A DNA stretch of 13,665 nt, taken from an uncultured Oscillospiraceae bacterium (GTDB lineage Bacteria > Bacillota > Clostridia > Oscillospirales > Ruminococcaceae). Position 1 is the stretch's first letter. Each line of letters begins with the position of its first letter. Under the pieces are notes generated by a model. It ran no database searches. It was not told the origin of the DNA and saw only the letters and a list, made by a program, of their open reading frames with translations. Made by a program: the position numbers and the translations under genes. The DNA lies in assembly GCA_934463345.1 (NCBI GenBank), contig CAKSJL010000046.1:1-13665 (forward strand), written 5' to 3'. This document shows, piece after piece, positions 6,244 through 13,517 of this stretch.

Positions 6244-7950
6244 TCAACTCTTCACTGACTTTTTAAGGAGCGCCATAATTTCCTCTTCTGTTTTAAGCTT
6301 CATGACCTGAGCTGTCAGCTCATCAGCAGAAGCCTTTGTCCATTCGGAAATTTCCTTTCTTGTGTTGAGCACAGACGATGCGCTGACGCTGAATTCATCC
6401 AGTCCGAACGAAATAAGAAGTGGTATCATATACTTGTCAGCAGCAGCTTCTCCACACATTCCAACAGGTATTCCTGCACTGTTTGCACACTCAATAATGC
6501 GCTTTATTGAACGCAGAACTGCCGGATTAAATGCGGAATAAAGATAAGCAACATCTGCATTTCCTCTGTCTACTGCCATTGTATACTGCGTCAGATCATT
6601 CGTTCCTATACTGAAGAAATCCGCCTCTTCCGCAAGAATATCAGCAATAACAGCCGCAGCAGCCGTTTCCATCATAACGCCGACTTTAATATTTTTGTTG
6701 TACTCAATATGCTTTTCGTCAAGCTCTGACATCAGTTCCTTTATAATTTCCTTTACTGCTCTTAGCTCATCAACGCATGTCACAAGCGGCACCATTATTC
6801 TTATATCACCGTATGCACTGGCTCTGAGTATTGCCCTAAGCTGTGAAGTATAAAGCTCTCTATTCTTCAGGCAATAACGTACAGCTCTGAATCCAAGAAA
6901 CGGATTATCCTCCTTTGAAAGGCCAAGATAAGGAATATTCTTGTCGCCGCCAATGTCAAGGGTTCTTATGATAACAGGCTTTCCTTTCATTATAAGCGCT
7001 GTCTTTTTGTATGCCTCAAACTGTTCATCCTCATTCGGCTGAGCAGCTCTGTCCATAAACAAAAACTCAGTTCTGAAAAGTCCTATTCCCTCACCGTCAG
7101 ACTCAATAACCTTTCCGGCGTCATCCGGCTTTCCTATATTCCCCACAAGTTCAAATTTAATTCCATCAGCAGTAACAGTTTCCTTACCTATAAATCCGGA
7201 AAGAGCCTTCCTTTTTTCGATAAAATCAACACGCTTCTGGGTATACTCGTCTATCTGACCCTTTGTCGGATTTGCAATAATCTCGCCATCTCCGCCGTCA
7301 ACGATAACAGTCATATCGTCCGCAAGCTGTGAAACAGCTGCTTTAACACTCTGAACTGCAGGAATCTCCATAGCCCTTGCAAGTATTGCTGAATGAGAGG
7401 TCCTTCCTCCTGTTTCGGTTATAATACCAACAATATTTTCTCTGTTTATCTCAGCAGTCATTGAAGGCGTCAGATCTCTTGCAACAAGAATCGTCTTTTT
7501 CGGTGCAGCGGAAATATCTGTTTCCTCACAGTCCAGAAGTATTGATAGAATCTTGTTCTTTATGTCATTTACATCTGTAGCACGCTGCTTTGTCAGCTCA
7601 TCATCCGCAGAGGAGAATACCATAGCAAACATGTCGCAGACTGATGACAGAGCACTTTCAGCACACTGTCCGCCCTCAATAAGCTTTTCTATCTCGCCGT
7701 TCATATACGGGTCTTGTATCATGAGTATATGACCTGTTATAATCTCGGCTTCCTTTGCTCCGACAGAATTTTTTACACGCTGTGCCGTCTGTCTGGTTTT
7801 TTCGCAGAATTTTTCAACCGATTCTCTGTAACGTTTAAGCTCTTCTTCAGGAACACAGTCGGTTTTTGGAGTAAATTCAAGATCCGGCTCATGAACTATT
7901 AAAACCTTACCGATCCCATAACCCTCTGAGCAGCCTATTCCTTTAAGCAT
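6244..7950 (-). CDS. ptsI: Phosphoenolpyruvate-protein phosphotransferase, PTS enzyme I
   Basis: This cytoplasmic enzyme takes phosphate from PEP and passes it to HPr, the first step of all PTS sugar uptake. With the ATG at 7950 it has 568 residues, normal for the family. The phosphohistidine domain has GGRTSHSAILARAMEIPA with active His186. The PEP-binding TIM barrel shows GIGLFRTEFLF (about 288-298), TLDIGGDK (330-337), GFRAVR (353-358), VGVMMETAAA (424-433), FFSIGTNDLTQYTMAVDR (446-463) and GMCGEAAAD with Cys499. The usual HPAVL after that loop is NPAVL here. The frame can be read from a GTG at 7959, but that codon overlaps the ribosome site. It starts 19 nt after ptsH and is the last gene of the fru-pts operon. 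Confidence 0.97.
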   Translation of the reverse strand: MLKGIGCSEGYGIGKVLIVHEPDLEFTPKTDCVPEEELKRYRESVEKFCEKTRQTAQRVKNSVGAKEAEIITGHILMIQDPYMNGEIEKLIEGGQCAESALSSVCDMFAMVFSSADDELTKQRATDVNDIKNKILSILLDCEETDISAAPKKTILVARDLTPSMTAEINRENIVGIITETGGRTSHSAILARAMEIPAVQSVKAAVSQLADDMTVIVDGGDGEIIANPTKGQIDEYTQKRVDFIEKRKALSGFIGKETVTADGIKFELVGNIGKPDDAGKVIESDGEGIGLFRTEFLFMDRAAQPNEDEQFEAYKKTALIMKGKPVIIRTLDIGGDKNIPYLGLSKEDNPFLGFRAVRYCLKNRELYTSQLRAILRASAYGDIRIMVPLVTCVDELRAVKEIIKELMSELDEKHIEYNKNIKVGVMMETAAAAVIADILAEEADFFSIGTNDLTQYTMAVDRGNADVAYLYSAFNPAVLRSIKRIIECANSAGIPVGMCGEAAADKYMIPLLISFGLDEFSVSASSVLNTRKEISEWTKASADELTAQVMKLKTEEEIMALLKKSVKS

Positions 7951-7958
7951 GGCATTCA

Positions 7959-7963
7959 CCTCC
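7959..7963 (-). promoter_or_regulatory. Ribosome binding site deciding the ptsI start
   Basis: GGAGG lies 8 nt before the ATG at 7950 and runs straight into an in-frame GTG at 7959. Because the GTG is inside the site, 7950 is the likely start. Confidence 0.7.
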
Positions 7964-7969
7964 AGACAT

Positions 7970-8233
7970 TTATTCTCCGAAGCCGCTTTCTACAAGGCGA
8001 ACCGCTTCATTTAATGCCGCTTCTTCATCTTCACCGCTGCACACAATTTCAATACTGCTTCCGCACTTTATGCATGCCGCAATAATGTTCATAAGACTTT
8101 TTCCGTTTATTTCATTGTTGTTGAACTTAATCATAACATCGCTCTTGAATTTGCTCATTGCTGTGGCAAATTCTCCTGCCGGACGCATGTGAAATCCCTG
8201 TGCATTTACTAATGTAATATTCTTTGATACCAT
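7970..8233 (-). CDS. ptsH: Phosphocarrier protein HPr
   Basis: HPr is the small cytoplasmic carrier that receives phosphate from enzyme I on His15 and passes it to EIIA domains. The 87-residue length is standard. QGFHMRPAG puts the active His at 15 and the conserved Arg at 17. NGKSLMNII puts Ser at 46, the site phosphorylated by HPr kinase in Gram-positive bacteria, where HPr(Ser-P) takes part in catabolite repression. The active-site loop reads GFHMRP rather than the common GIHARP. GGAG lies 7 nt before the ATG. It sits between fruA (108-nt gap holding a long hairpin) and ptsI (19-nt gap). No HPr kinase gene is in the window. Confidence 0.97.
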   Translation of the reverse strand: MVSKNITLVNAQGFHMRPAGEFATAMSKFKSDVMIKFNNNEINGKSLMNIIAACIKCGSSIEIVCSGEDEEAALNEAVRLVESGFGE

Positions 8234-8252
8234 AATAATTCTCCTTTTTCAC

Positions 8253-8308
8253 TTTAGAACTTGTTCACATAGGCTATTGCACAAATCCTATGTGAACAAA
8301 TTCTTAAA
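8253..8308. repeat. Long hairpin repeat between fruA and ptsH
   Basis: About 21 bases at 8253-8273 (core AGAACTTGTTCACATAGG) pair with 8287-8307 (core CCTATGTGAACAAATTCT) around a 13-nt loop. There are two imperfect positions, one of which is a G-U pair only on the minus, i.e. transcribed, strand. No U-run follows. It may set the relative level of fruA and ptsHI mRNA by protecting or cutting the transcript. The left arm resembles 6189-6209. Confidence 0.75.
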
Positions 8309-8341
8309 ACGATAATTTTTCTTTTACTTTCTGAAACAGTC

Positions 8342-10264
8342 TTACGCGGACTTGTTTTCAATTTTTACATTTTTCTTTAAGATTCCCAGCAGAAGCATTC
8401 CTATAACAGAACCTACTGCAAGTGAAAGCAGATACATAGGCCAGTGTCCTACAACTGCAAATACGAAGATTCCTCCATGAGGCGCCATAAGTGTACAGTT
8501 GAACAGCATTGAAAGTCCGCCGGAAACGGCAGCGCCAACAAAGCATGCCGGAATAACTCTTAAAGGATCTGCCGCAGCATAAGGTATAGCGCCCTCTGTT
8601 ATAAAGCTGAGACCCATGATATAGTTTACCGGAGCATTTCTGCGTTCGTCTTCTGTAAACTTGTTTTTAAAAAATGTTGATGCAAGAGCTATTGCAAGAG
8701 GAGGAACCATTCCGCCTATCATAACGGCTGCCATTACATCGTAGCTTCCGGAGGCTATTGCAGTAATTCCGAATACATAAGCTGCCTTGTTGAAAGGACC
8801 TCCCATATCTATAGCCATCATTCCTCCAAGAATACAGCCTAAAACAACCTTGCTTGACTCATTCATGGAATTGAGGAAATCCGTCAGCGCAGTATTGAGC
8901 ATTCCCATTATCGGATTAACTGTACACATAATAACCGCAATCAAACCAAGACCAGCAAGAGGATAGATCAGAACCGGCTTTATACCATTGAGAGACTTCG
9001 GAAGTCTGTCACAGAGCTTTTCAAGCAGGAGCATCAGATAACCGCCTGCAAATCCAGCAAACAGTGCTCCTAAAAATCCGGACGGAACATCTCCTCCGAC
9101 AGAAGCAAAGGTAGCGCCTGTTGTTGCAAGATAGCCACCTACAAATCCAACCAGAAGTCCCGGCCTGTCAGCAATACTCTTGCCAATATATCCCGCAAGA
9201 ATCGGGATCATGAAGTTAAATGCATATCCGCCGATTGTCTTGAAAAATTCCGCCGCCGCAGTGTTTGTACCGAAATTTGAATCCTGCGGAGCGCCCGCAA
9301 TCGTATCAATAAGAAACGCAAGGGCTATAAATATACCGCCGGCAACAACGAACGGAAGCATATTTGAAACGCCGTTCATAAGGTGCTTGTAAATCTTGCG
9401 TGTCCACTTTTCATCTCCTGAGCTTTCAGACGAAGCCGCCTTGACGCTGCTTTTGTAAACCGGAGCGTCACCGCTTATAATTCTGTTTATAAGTTCTTCA
9501 GGCTTTTTGATTCCGTCAGAAACCTTTGTGCTTATCAGTTTCTTTCCATCAAATCTCGCCATTTCAACTGCCTTGTCAGCCGCAACAATTATTCCGTCAG
9601 CCTCTTCAATTTCCTTTGCCGTCAGAACATTCTTTGCGCCGCCAGAACCGTTTGTTTCTACCTTTATAGTATAGCCCAGCTTCTTTCCTGCCTTTTCAAG
9701 AGCCTCTGCCGCCATATAAGTATGCGCTATGCCCGTAGGACAGGCAGTTACCGCCAGAACTCTGTAGCCGCTTTCGTAAACAGCTTCCGCCTTTGGTTCA
9801 TCAGGATATTTTTCACGTTCCTTTGCATCAATAACCGCCAGAAACTCTTCCTTTGTTCCGGCTTCAAGAAGCTTTTTTCTGAATTCCTCGTCCATGAGGA
9901 TCGTCATAAGCCTTGACAGCACCTCAAGATGAACATCACCGTCATTCGGAGCAGCTATCATGAAAAGAAGATTTGAAGGCTTTCCGTCCATCGCTTCATA
10001 GTCAACGCCGTCGGGAGCCGTTACAGCTGCAAGTCCCGGACGCTTTACCGCACTGCTTTTAGCATGAGGAATTGCAATTCCGTCTCCCACTGCCGTTGAG
10101 CTCATCTGCTCTCTTGCAATTATTCCCTTTTTGTATTCCTCACTGTCCGTCAGGTTTCCGCCCTTTTCCTGAAGTCCTACAAGTCTGTCAATAGCATCAG
10201 CCTTGTCTTTGAGCTTAACGCCAAGCTCTATGCTGTCTTTTTGAAGCAAATCCGTAATTTTCAT
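8342..10264 (-). CDS. fruA: Fructose-specific PTS enzyme IIABC
   Basis: This membrane permease imports fructose and phosphorylates it to fructose-1-phosphate. All three domains are in one 640-residue chain. EIIA (about 1-148) has GIAIPHAKS with His67. EIIB-Fru (about 167-265) has VTACPTGIAHTYMAAEAL with Cys175 as phosphorylation site. EIIC (about 285-635) has many hydrophobic helices, starting near NGVSNMLPFVVAGGIF and including GGPFNKAAYVFG and a late GAIPYAAADPLRVIP segment. The A-B-C order is typical of Gram-positive FruA. GGAG lies 10 nt before the ATG. It starts 13 nt after fruK and is followed by ptsH, so it is translated as part of the fru-pts operon. Confidence 0.96.
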   Translation of the reverse strand: MKITDLLQKDSIELGVKLKDKADAIDRLVGLQEKGGNLTDSEEYKKGIIAREQMSSTAVGDGIAIPHAKSSAVKRPGLAAVTAPDGVDYEAMDGKPSNLLFMIAAPNDGDVHLEVLSRLMTILMDEEFRKKLLEAGTKEEFLAVIDAKEREKYPDEPKAEAVYESGYRVLAVTACPTGIAHTYMAAEALEKAGKKLGYTIKVETNGSGGAKNVLTAKEIEEADGIIVAADKAVEMARFDGKKLISTKVSDGIKKPEELINRIISGDAPVYKSSVKAASSESSGDEKWTRKIYKHLMNGVSNMLPFVVAGGIFIALAFLIDTIAGAPQDSNFGTNTAAAEFFKTIGGYAFNFMIPILAGYIGKSIADRPGLLVGFVGGYLATTGATFASVGGDVPSGFLGALFAGFAGGYLMLLLEKLCDRLPKSLNGIKPVLIYPLAGLGLIAVIMCTVNPIMGMLNTALTDFLNSMNESSKVVLGCILGGMMAIDMGGPFNKAAYVFGITAIASGSYDVMAAVMIGGMVPPLAIALASTFFKNKFTEDERRNAPVNYIMGLSFITEGAIPYAAADPLRVIPACFVGAAVSGGLSMLFNCTLMAPHGGIFVFAVVGHWPMYLLSLAVGSVIGMLLLGILKKNVKIENKSA

Positions 10265-10277
10265 AATAAACCATCTC

Positions 10278-11183
10278 CTACCATACCAAATTCATTAATT
10301 TTTCAATTTCTTTTCTTTCAGCCAGTCCTGCTGAAAAAGCTGTTGCGCTTCCGGAAGCCGTTCCAAGCTTTAATGCATACTCATAATCCCTTTTGCTCAT
10401 ATATCCTGCAACAAAGCCTGCAACCATTGAATCCCCTGCGCCGACAGAATTTAAAACATTTCCCTTCGGAACGCCCATTATATGAACTTCTCCGTTTTCG
10501 TCAACAAGTATTGATCCGTCTCCAGCCATTGAAACGAGTACATTGACAGCTCCCATTTTCTGAAGTTCTTTTGCATACTTTATGATATCATCATTGGTTT
10601 TCAGCTCAATGCCAAATATCTCACCAAGCTCATAATTATTAGGCTTTATGAGAAACGGCTTATATTTGAGAACGTTCACAAGGAGATCCCTTGTTGCATC
10701 AACAACAAAGTGTATTCCTCTGCCTGAAAGCCTTTCAAGAATTCTCTCATATATATTTTCCGGAAGCGTATTAGGAATACTTCCAGCAAGAACGAGAACA
10801 TCTCCGCTTTCAAGTCTGTCAAGTTTCTCAAAAAGCTCTTCAATTGCAGCATCATCTATAGCAGGACCCTGACCGTTAAGATCAGTTTCACATTCCGCCT
10901 TTATTTTTACATTAATTCTGGAATTTCCACCTTTAAGCTTTACAAAATCGGCTTTTATTCCCTGTGATTCAACACCCTTTTCAATAGCTTCTCCGGTGAA
11001 TCCAGCCAAGAAGCCAAGCGCCGCAGATTTAAAGCCAAGCTCCTTTAAAATAACAGAAACGTTGATTCCCTTTCCGCCGAAATAAATTTCTTCGCTGTCC
11101 GAACGGTTAACCTCTCCGGCATTAAATGCTTTAAGTCTCATAACATAATCAATAGCCGGATTGAATGTCACAGTATATATCAT
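10278..11183 (-). CDS. fruK: 1-phosphofructokinase
   Basis: FruK phosphorylates fructose-1-phosphate, made by FruA, to fructose-1,6-bisphosphate with ATP. It is a PfkB/ribokinase-family enzyme of 301 residues, a normal length. The N-terminus MIYTVTFNPAIDYVM is characteristic. GGKGINVS (37-43) is the substrate-side motif, AGSIPNTLPENIY is near 133-145, and the C-terminal signature VGAGDSMVAGF holds the catalytic base Asp251. A longer frame reaches 11252, but the ATG at 11183 has AAGGAGG 7 nt upstream. That ATG overlaps the fruR stop as ATGA, which suggests translational coupling. Confidence 0.96.
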   Translation of the reverse strand: MIYTVTFNPAIDYVMRLKAFNAGEVNRSDSEEIYFGGKGINVSVILKELGFKSAALGFLAGFTGEAIEKGVESQGIKADFVKLKGGNSRINVKIKAECETDLNGQGPAIDDAAIEELFEKLDRLESGDVLVLAGSIPNTLPENIYERILERLSGRGIHFVVDATRDLLVNVLKYKPFLIKPNNYELGEIFGIELKTNDDIIKYAKELQKMGAVNVLVSMAGDGSILVDENGEVHIMGVPKGNVLNSVGAGDSMVAGFVAGYMSKRDYEYALKLGTASGSATAFSAGLAERKEIEKLMNLVW

Positions 11184-11929
11184 ACTATAACCTCCTTTAT
11201 AATGCATTTTTCTCTGAATTTTATGTCCGGCAGATAATCGGTTATTATACACGCCTTATCCACCTGGGCGAATGTAACTGACGAAACCTGATTGAATTTT
11301 GAATGATCTGCAAGAACATACGCAACATAGCTGTGTTCAACTACTGCCCTCTTAACGCTTGCTTCGTCCGTATCAGGAGTAGTGAATCCTGCTGTAAGCG
11401 ATATTCCGTTTGCTCCCATGTAGCATTTATTGAAATTGAATTTTTTCAGTTCTTCTACGCATTCAGTTCCGATAACCGCTTCTGTGGAGGCTTTCAGTCT
11501 TCCTCCGACAATATAAACTTTAAGTTTTTTTCTTGCAAGCCTTCTTGCATGACTGAATCCGTTTGTTACAAATGTTGCCGATGTTTCGGTAATGAAATCA
11601 ATCATCTTGTCGGTTGTTGTTCCGGCATCAATAAAAACAAAATCGTTTGGTCTTATCGTTTCCGCCGCATATTTAGCAATAGCCGTCTTTTCATCCGAGA
11701 ACATTTTTTCCTTATCCTCAACTGTATGCTCGTTAAAATTAAAGCTTTCATTGAGAACTGTTGCTCCGCCATGCACCTTAACAATCTTTTTCATGGATGA
11801 AAGTGAATTGAGATCACGCCTTATGGTTGATTCTGATACCCCGAGCGTTTCCACAAGCCTTGCAACAGTCACCGTTTTATATTCATTCAGGCATTCCAGT
11901 ATTTTTGAATATCTTTCTTCTGTAAGCAT
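11180..11929 (-). CDS. fruR: DeoR-family transcriptional regulator of the fructose operon
   Basis: This is a 249-residue cytoplasmic repressor-type protein. The N-terminal DeoR helix-turn-helix (about 3-56) includes MLTEERYSKILECL and SESTIRRDL (32-40), then KVHGGA at about 51-56. The C-terminal DeoRC sensor domain, an isomerase-like fold that usually binds a sugar phosphate, shows FIDAGTTTDKM, TNGFSHARRLA, YIVGGRL, GANGISLTAGFTTPD and LADHSKF. Its place as first gene before fruK-fruA suggests it senses fructose-1-phosphate or the bisphosphate; the ligand is inferred. The frame extends to 12001, but the ATG at 11929 has AAGGGGA 8 nt upstream, and starting higher would overlap the -10 box. Tandem repeats at its promoter suggest autoregulation. 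Confidence 0.93.
   Translation of the reverse strand: MLTEERYSKILECLNEYKTVTVARLVETLGVSESTIRRDLNSLSSMKKIVKVHGGATVLNESFNFNEHTVEDKEKMFSDEKTAIAKYAAETIRPNDFVFIDAGTTTDKMIDFITETSATFVTNGFSHARRLARKKLKVYIVGGRLKASTEAVIGTECVEELKKFNFNKCYMGANGISLTAGFTTPDTDEASVKRAVVEHSYVAYVLADHSKFNQVSSVTFAQVDKACIITDYLPDIKFREKCIIKEVIV
11191..11197 (-). promoter_or_regulatory. Ribosome binding site deciding the fruK start
   Basis: AAGGAGG lies 7 nt before the ATG at 11183, inside the end of fruR. It rules out the longer in-frame start at 11252. Confidence 0.85.
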
Positions 11930-11937
11930 AATTTTAA

Positions 11938-11944
11938 TCCCCTT
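11938..11944 (-). promoter_or_regulatory. Ribosome binding site deciding the fruR start
   Basis: AAGGGGA lies 8 nt before the ATG at 11929 and downstream of the predicted transcription start. Confidence 0.65.
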
Positions 11945-11950
11945 GATGAA

Positions 11951-11980
11951 GTTTTGTGACTGTTTTTGATTTGTTTTGAT
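11951..11980. promoter_or_regulatory. Ten-base tandem repeats downstream of the fru promoter
   Basis: Plus-strand ten-mers GTTTTGTGAC, TGTTTTTGAT and TTGTTTTGAT follow without gaps. On the transcribed strand they read as repeats of ATCAAAAACA type. They fall in the leader between the -10 box and the fruR ribosome site, a fitting place for a repressor. DeoR-family operators are often direct repeats with about this period. Assignment to FruR is inference. Confidence 0.5.
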
Positions 11981-11991
11981 TTTCTGAATAT

Positions 11992-12020
11992 ATAATAGCA
12001 CGATTTTATTTACATGTCAA
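11992..12020 (-). promoter_or_regulatory. Sigma-A promoter of the fruR-fruK-fruA-ptsH-ptsI operon
   Basis: On the minus strand: TTGACA (12020-12015), 17-bp spacer, TATTAT (11997-11992). No other clear promoter was seen before ptsH or ptsI, so the five genes are probably one transcript. Confidence 0.82.
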
Positions 12021-12050
12021 GGGGTTTTTTCAAAAAAAAATCAGTTTTTT

Positions 12051-12070
12051 TCATTTTCATTCATTTTCGT
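12051..12070. promoter_or_regulatory. Ten-base tandem repeat upstream of the fru promoter
   Basis: Plus-strand ten-mers TCATTTTCAT and TCATTTTCGT abut, about 30 bp upstream of the -35 box. On the operon strand they read ACGAAAATGA and ATGAAAATGA. The position fits an activator or second operator site. Confidence 0.45.
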
Positions 12071-12120
12071 TCACAGACATACGGCAGCATTGCCAGTATT
12101 ATATGCAAAAATGCTCAGAA

Positions 12121-12142
12121 AAATCAAAAAACATCAAAAATA
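12121..12142. promoter_or_regulatory. ATCAAAAA tandem repeat in the fruR-ychF gap
   Basis: ATCAAAAAAC and ATCAAAAATA follow each other on the plus strand. They resemble the leader repeats at 11961-11980 in the opposite orientation. It may be a further binding site, or only A-rich sequence. Confidence 0.3.
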
Positions 12143-12144
12143 AT

Positions 12145-12205
12145 GGGCGGTCAATGGTCACCCCTGCAAATACTACATTATCACAGGGACAAGCATTGCC
12201 CGCCC
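12145..12205. other. GC-rich imperfect hairpin in the fruR-ychF gap
   Basis: GGGCGGTCAATG (12145-12156) pairs with CATTGCCCGCCC (12194-12205) with one mismatch. Inside it CCCTG (12162-12166) pairs with CAGGG (12184-12188). The roughly 61-nt structure is more GC-rich than its surroundings and has no U-run on either side. It could be a small RNA, a repeat or a replication/termination-associated structure. No protein gene is seen in 12021-12379. Confidence 0.5.
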
Positions 12206-12243
12206 GAATATCTACACCGCATAATTAACGGCTTGCATTTGTA

Positions 12244-12354
12244 AGAACCCGTCTTCACAAAATATGTGTGCGGATTTCCAAGCACAATTTTTAACGCAAT
12301 ATGCGTAAAAATTTGCTGGAAAGATGTGCGCATACGCTTGTGAAGACGGGTTCT
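12244..12354. repeat. Palindromic repeat element, copy A (complete)
   Basis: Perfect 17-bp terminal inverted repeats, AGAACCCGTCTTCACAA (12244-12260) and its complement (12338-12354), bound a 111-bp element. Its interior also folds on itself (TTTCCA with TGGAAA, AGCA with TGCT, TTTTTAACGCA with TGCGTAAAAA), so the whole unit is one long imperfect hairpin. It carries no gene. It starts 25 bp past the ychF stop and may serve as its transcription end or mRNA stabiliser. A second copy is at 13518-13665. Confidence 0.85.
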
Positions 12355-12379
12355 AAAAGATACAGTCAGAAATTCCCAA

Positions 12380-13474
12380 TCAGACGTTAAACCTGAACAG
12401 TACAATATCTCCGTCCTGCATAACATATTCCTTGCCCTCAAGTCTCACAAGACCTTTTTCCTTTGCAGCAGCCATGCTTCCGCATGCCATAAGGTCATCA
12501 AAGCTTATTACTTCCGCACGAATAAAGCCCTTTTCAAAGTCTGTATGTATCTTTCCGGCTGCCTGCGGAGCTTTTGTTCCCTTCTTGATAGTCCATGCTC
12601 TTACTTCCGGCTGTCCGGCTGTCAGATATGAAATAAGACCCAGCAGAGAATAACCTTCCCTTATAATACGGTTAAGACCGGATTCCTTGAGTCCCATTTC
12701 GCCCAGGAACATTGCCTTGTCCTCAGGCTCCATGTCTGAGATCTCAGCTTCAATCTGCGCACATATCGGCAGTACTGCTGAATGCTCCTCTTCAGCAATC
12801 TTTCTTACCATATTATAATTTTCATTCGTTTCAATATTGTTGATAAAATCATCTTCACAAAGGTTTGCCGCATAAATCACAGGCTTTCCCGAAAGCAGCG
12901 GCGTTGATTTTATAATTTCCCTCTCATCGTCGGTATAGTCAAAGCCTCTTGCCGACTTTCCTGCTTCAAGATGGCTTTTCAGTCTTTCCAGAAAATCAAT
13001 TTCAGCAAGATACTTTTTGTCGCCCTTGGCAAGCTTTTTGCTGCGCTCAATTCTCCTGTCAACCATTTCAATGTCAGAGAAGATAAGCTCAAGATTTATG
13101 GTTTCAATGTCCCTTGCAGGATTGATTTCACCGTCAACATGGATTATGTCTATATCCTCAAAGCATCTTACAACGTGAACAATTGCGTCAACCTCTCTGA
13201 TATCCGCAAGAAACTTGTTTCCAAGTCCCTCGCCCTTTGACGCACCCTTTACAAGTCCTGCAATATCAACAAATTCCAGCGTTGCCGGAGTAAACTTTTC
13301 AGGATGATACATTTCTGCAAGCTTGTCGAGCCTTTCGTCCGGAACTGAAACTATTCCTATATTCTTTTCTATAGTACAAAACGGATAATTTGCAGATTCT
13401 GCGCCTGCGTTTGTAAGTGCGTTAAAAAGTGTGCTTTTTCCCACATTTGGGAGTCCAACCATTCCTAATTTCAT
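12380..13474 (-). CDS. ychF: Redox-regulated ATPase YchF (Obg-family, OLA1-like)
   Basis: YchF is a cytoplasmic ribosome-associated P-loop NTPase of the TRAFAC/Obg group that prefers ATP; it is linked to stress and translation quality. The 364-residue length is typical. The protein begins [21 protein letters not shown] (G1 loop GLPNVGKS, 7-14). G3 is DIAGL (70-74), followed by [22 protein letters not shown]. The usual NKxD of GTPases is NLCE (204-207), the change that shifts specificity to ATP. A coiled-coil insertion spans about 125-175 and the C-terminal TGS domain about 281-363. AGAGG lies 8 nt before the ATG. No good promoter was found in the 43 bp between the gene and the upstream repeat, so the promoter may lie in or beyond that repeat. 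Confidence 0.97.
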   Translation of the reverse strand: MKLGMVGLPNVGKSTLFNALTNAGAESANYPFCTIEKNIGIVSVPDERLDKLAEMYHPEKFTPATLEFVDIAGLVKGASKGEGLGNKFLADIREVDAIVHVVRCFEDIDIIHVDGEINPARDIETINLELIFSDIEMVDRRIERSKKLAKGDKKYLAEIDFLERLKSHLEAGKSARGFDYTDDEREIIKSTPLLSGKPVIYAANLCEDDFINNIETNENYNMVRKIAEEEHSAVLPICAQIEAEISDMEPEDKAMFLGEMGLKESGLNRIIREGYSLLGLISYLTAGQPEVRAWTIKKGTKAPQAAGKIHTDFEKGFIRAEVISFDDLMACGSMAAAKEKGLVRLEGKEYVMQDGDIVLFRFNV

Positions 13475-13517
13475 TTTTCCAACCTCTTTTTATTAATTGT
13501 CCGAATCAGACTTTGCC

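Noticed and set aside
8253..8308. Intrinsic terminator separating fruA from ptsH
   Set aside because: The stem is long, but neither strand has a U-run after it and no promoter was found before ptsH. Read-through with an RNA-processing role fits better.
11303..11969. Plus-strand frames of 165 and 125 codons opposite fruR
   Set aside because: They lie antisense to a clear DeoR regulator with complete domains, are Cys/Ser/Phe-rich, and lack ribosome sites.
12014..12244. Plus-strand 76-codon frame in the fruR-ychF gap
   Set aside because: It begins in the fru promoter, has no convincing ribosome site, and runs through tandem repeats and a hairpin. Its protein is low-complexity and matches nothing I recognise.
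12181..12441. Minus-strand 86-codon frame over the end of ychF and repeat copy A
   Set aside because: It overlaps the well-supported ychF C-terminus in another frame and crosses the palindromic repeat; a shadow frame.
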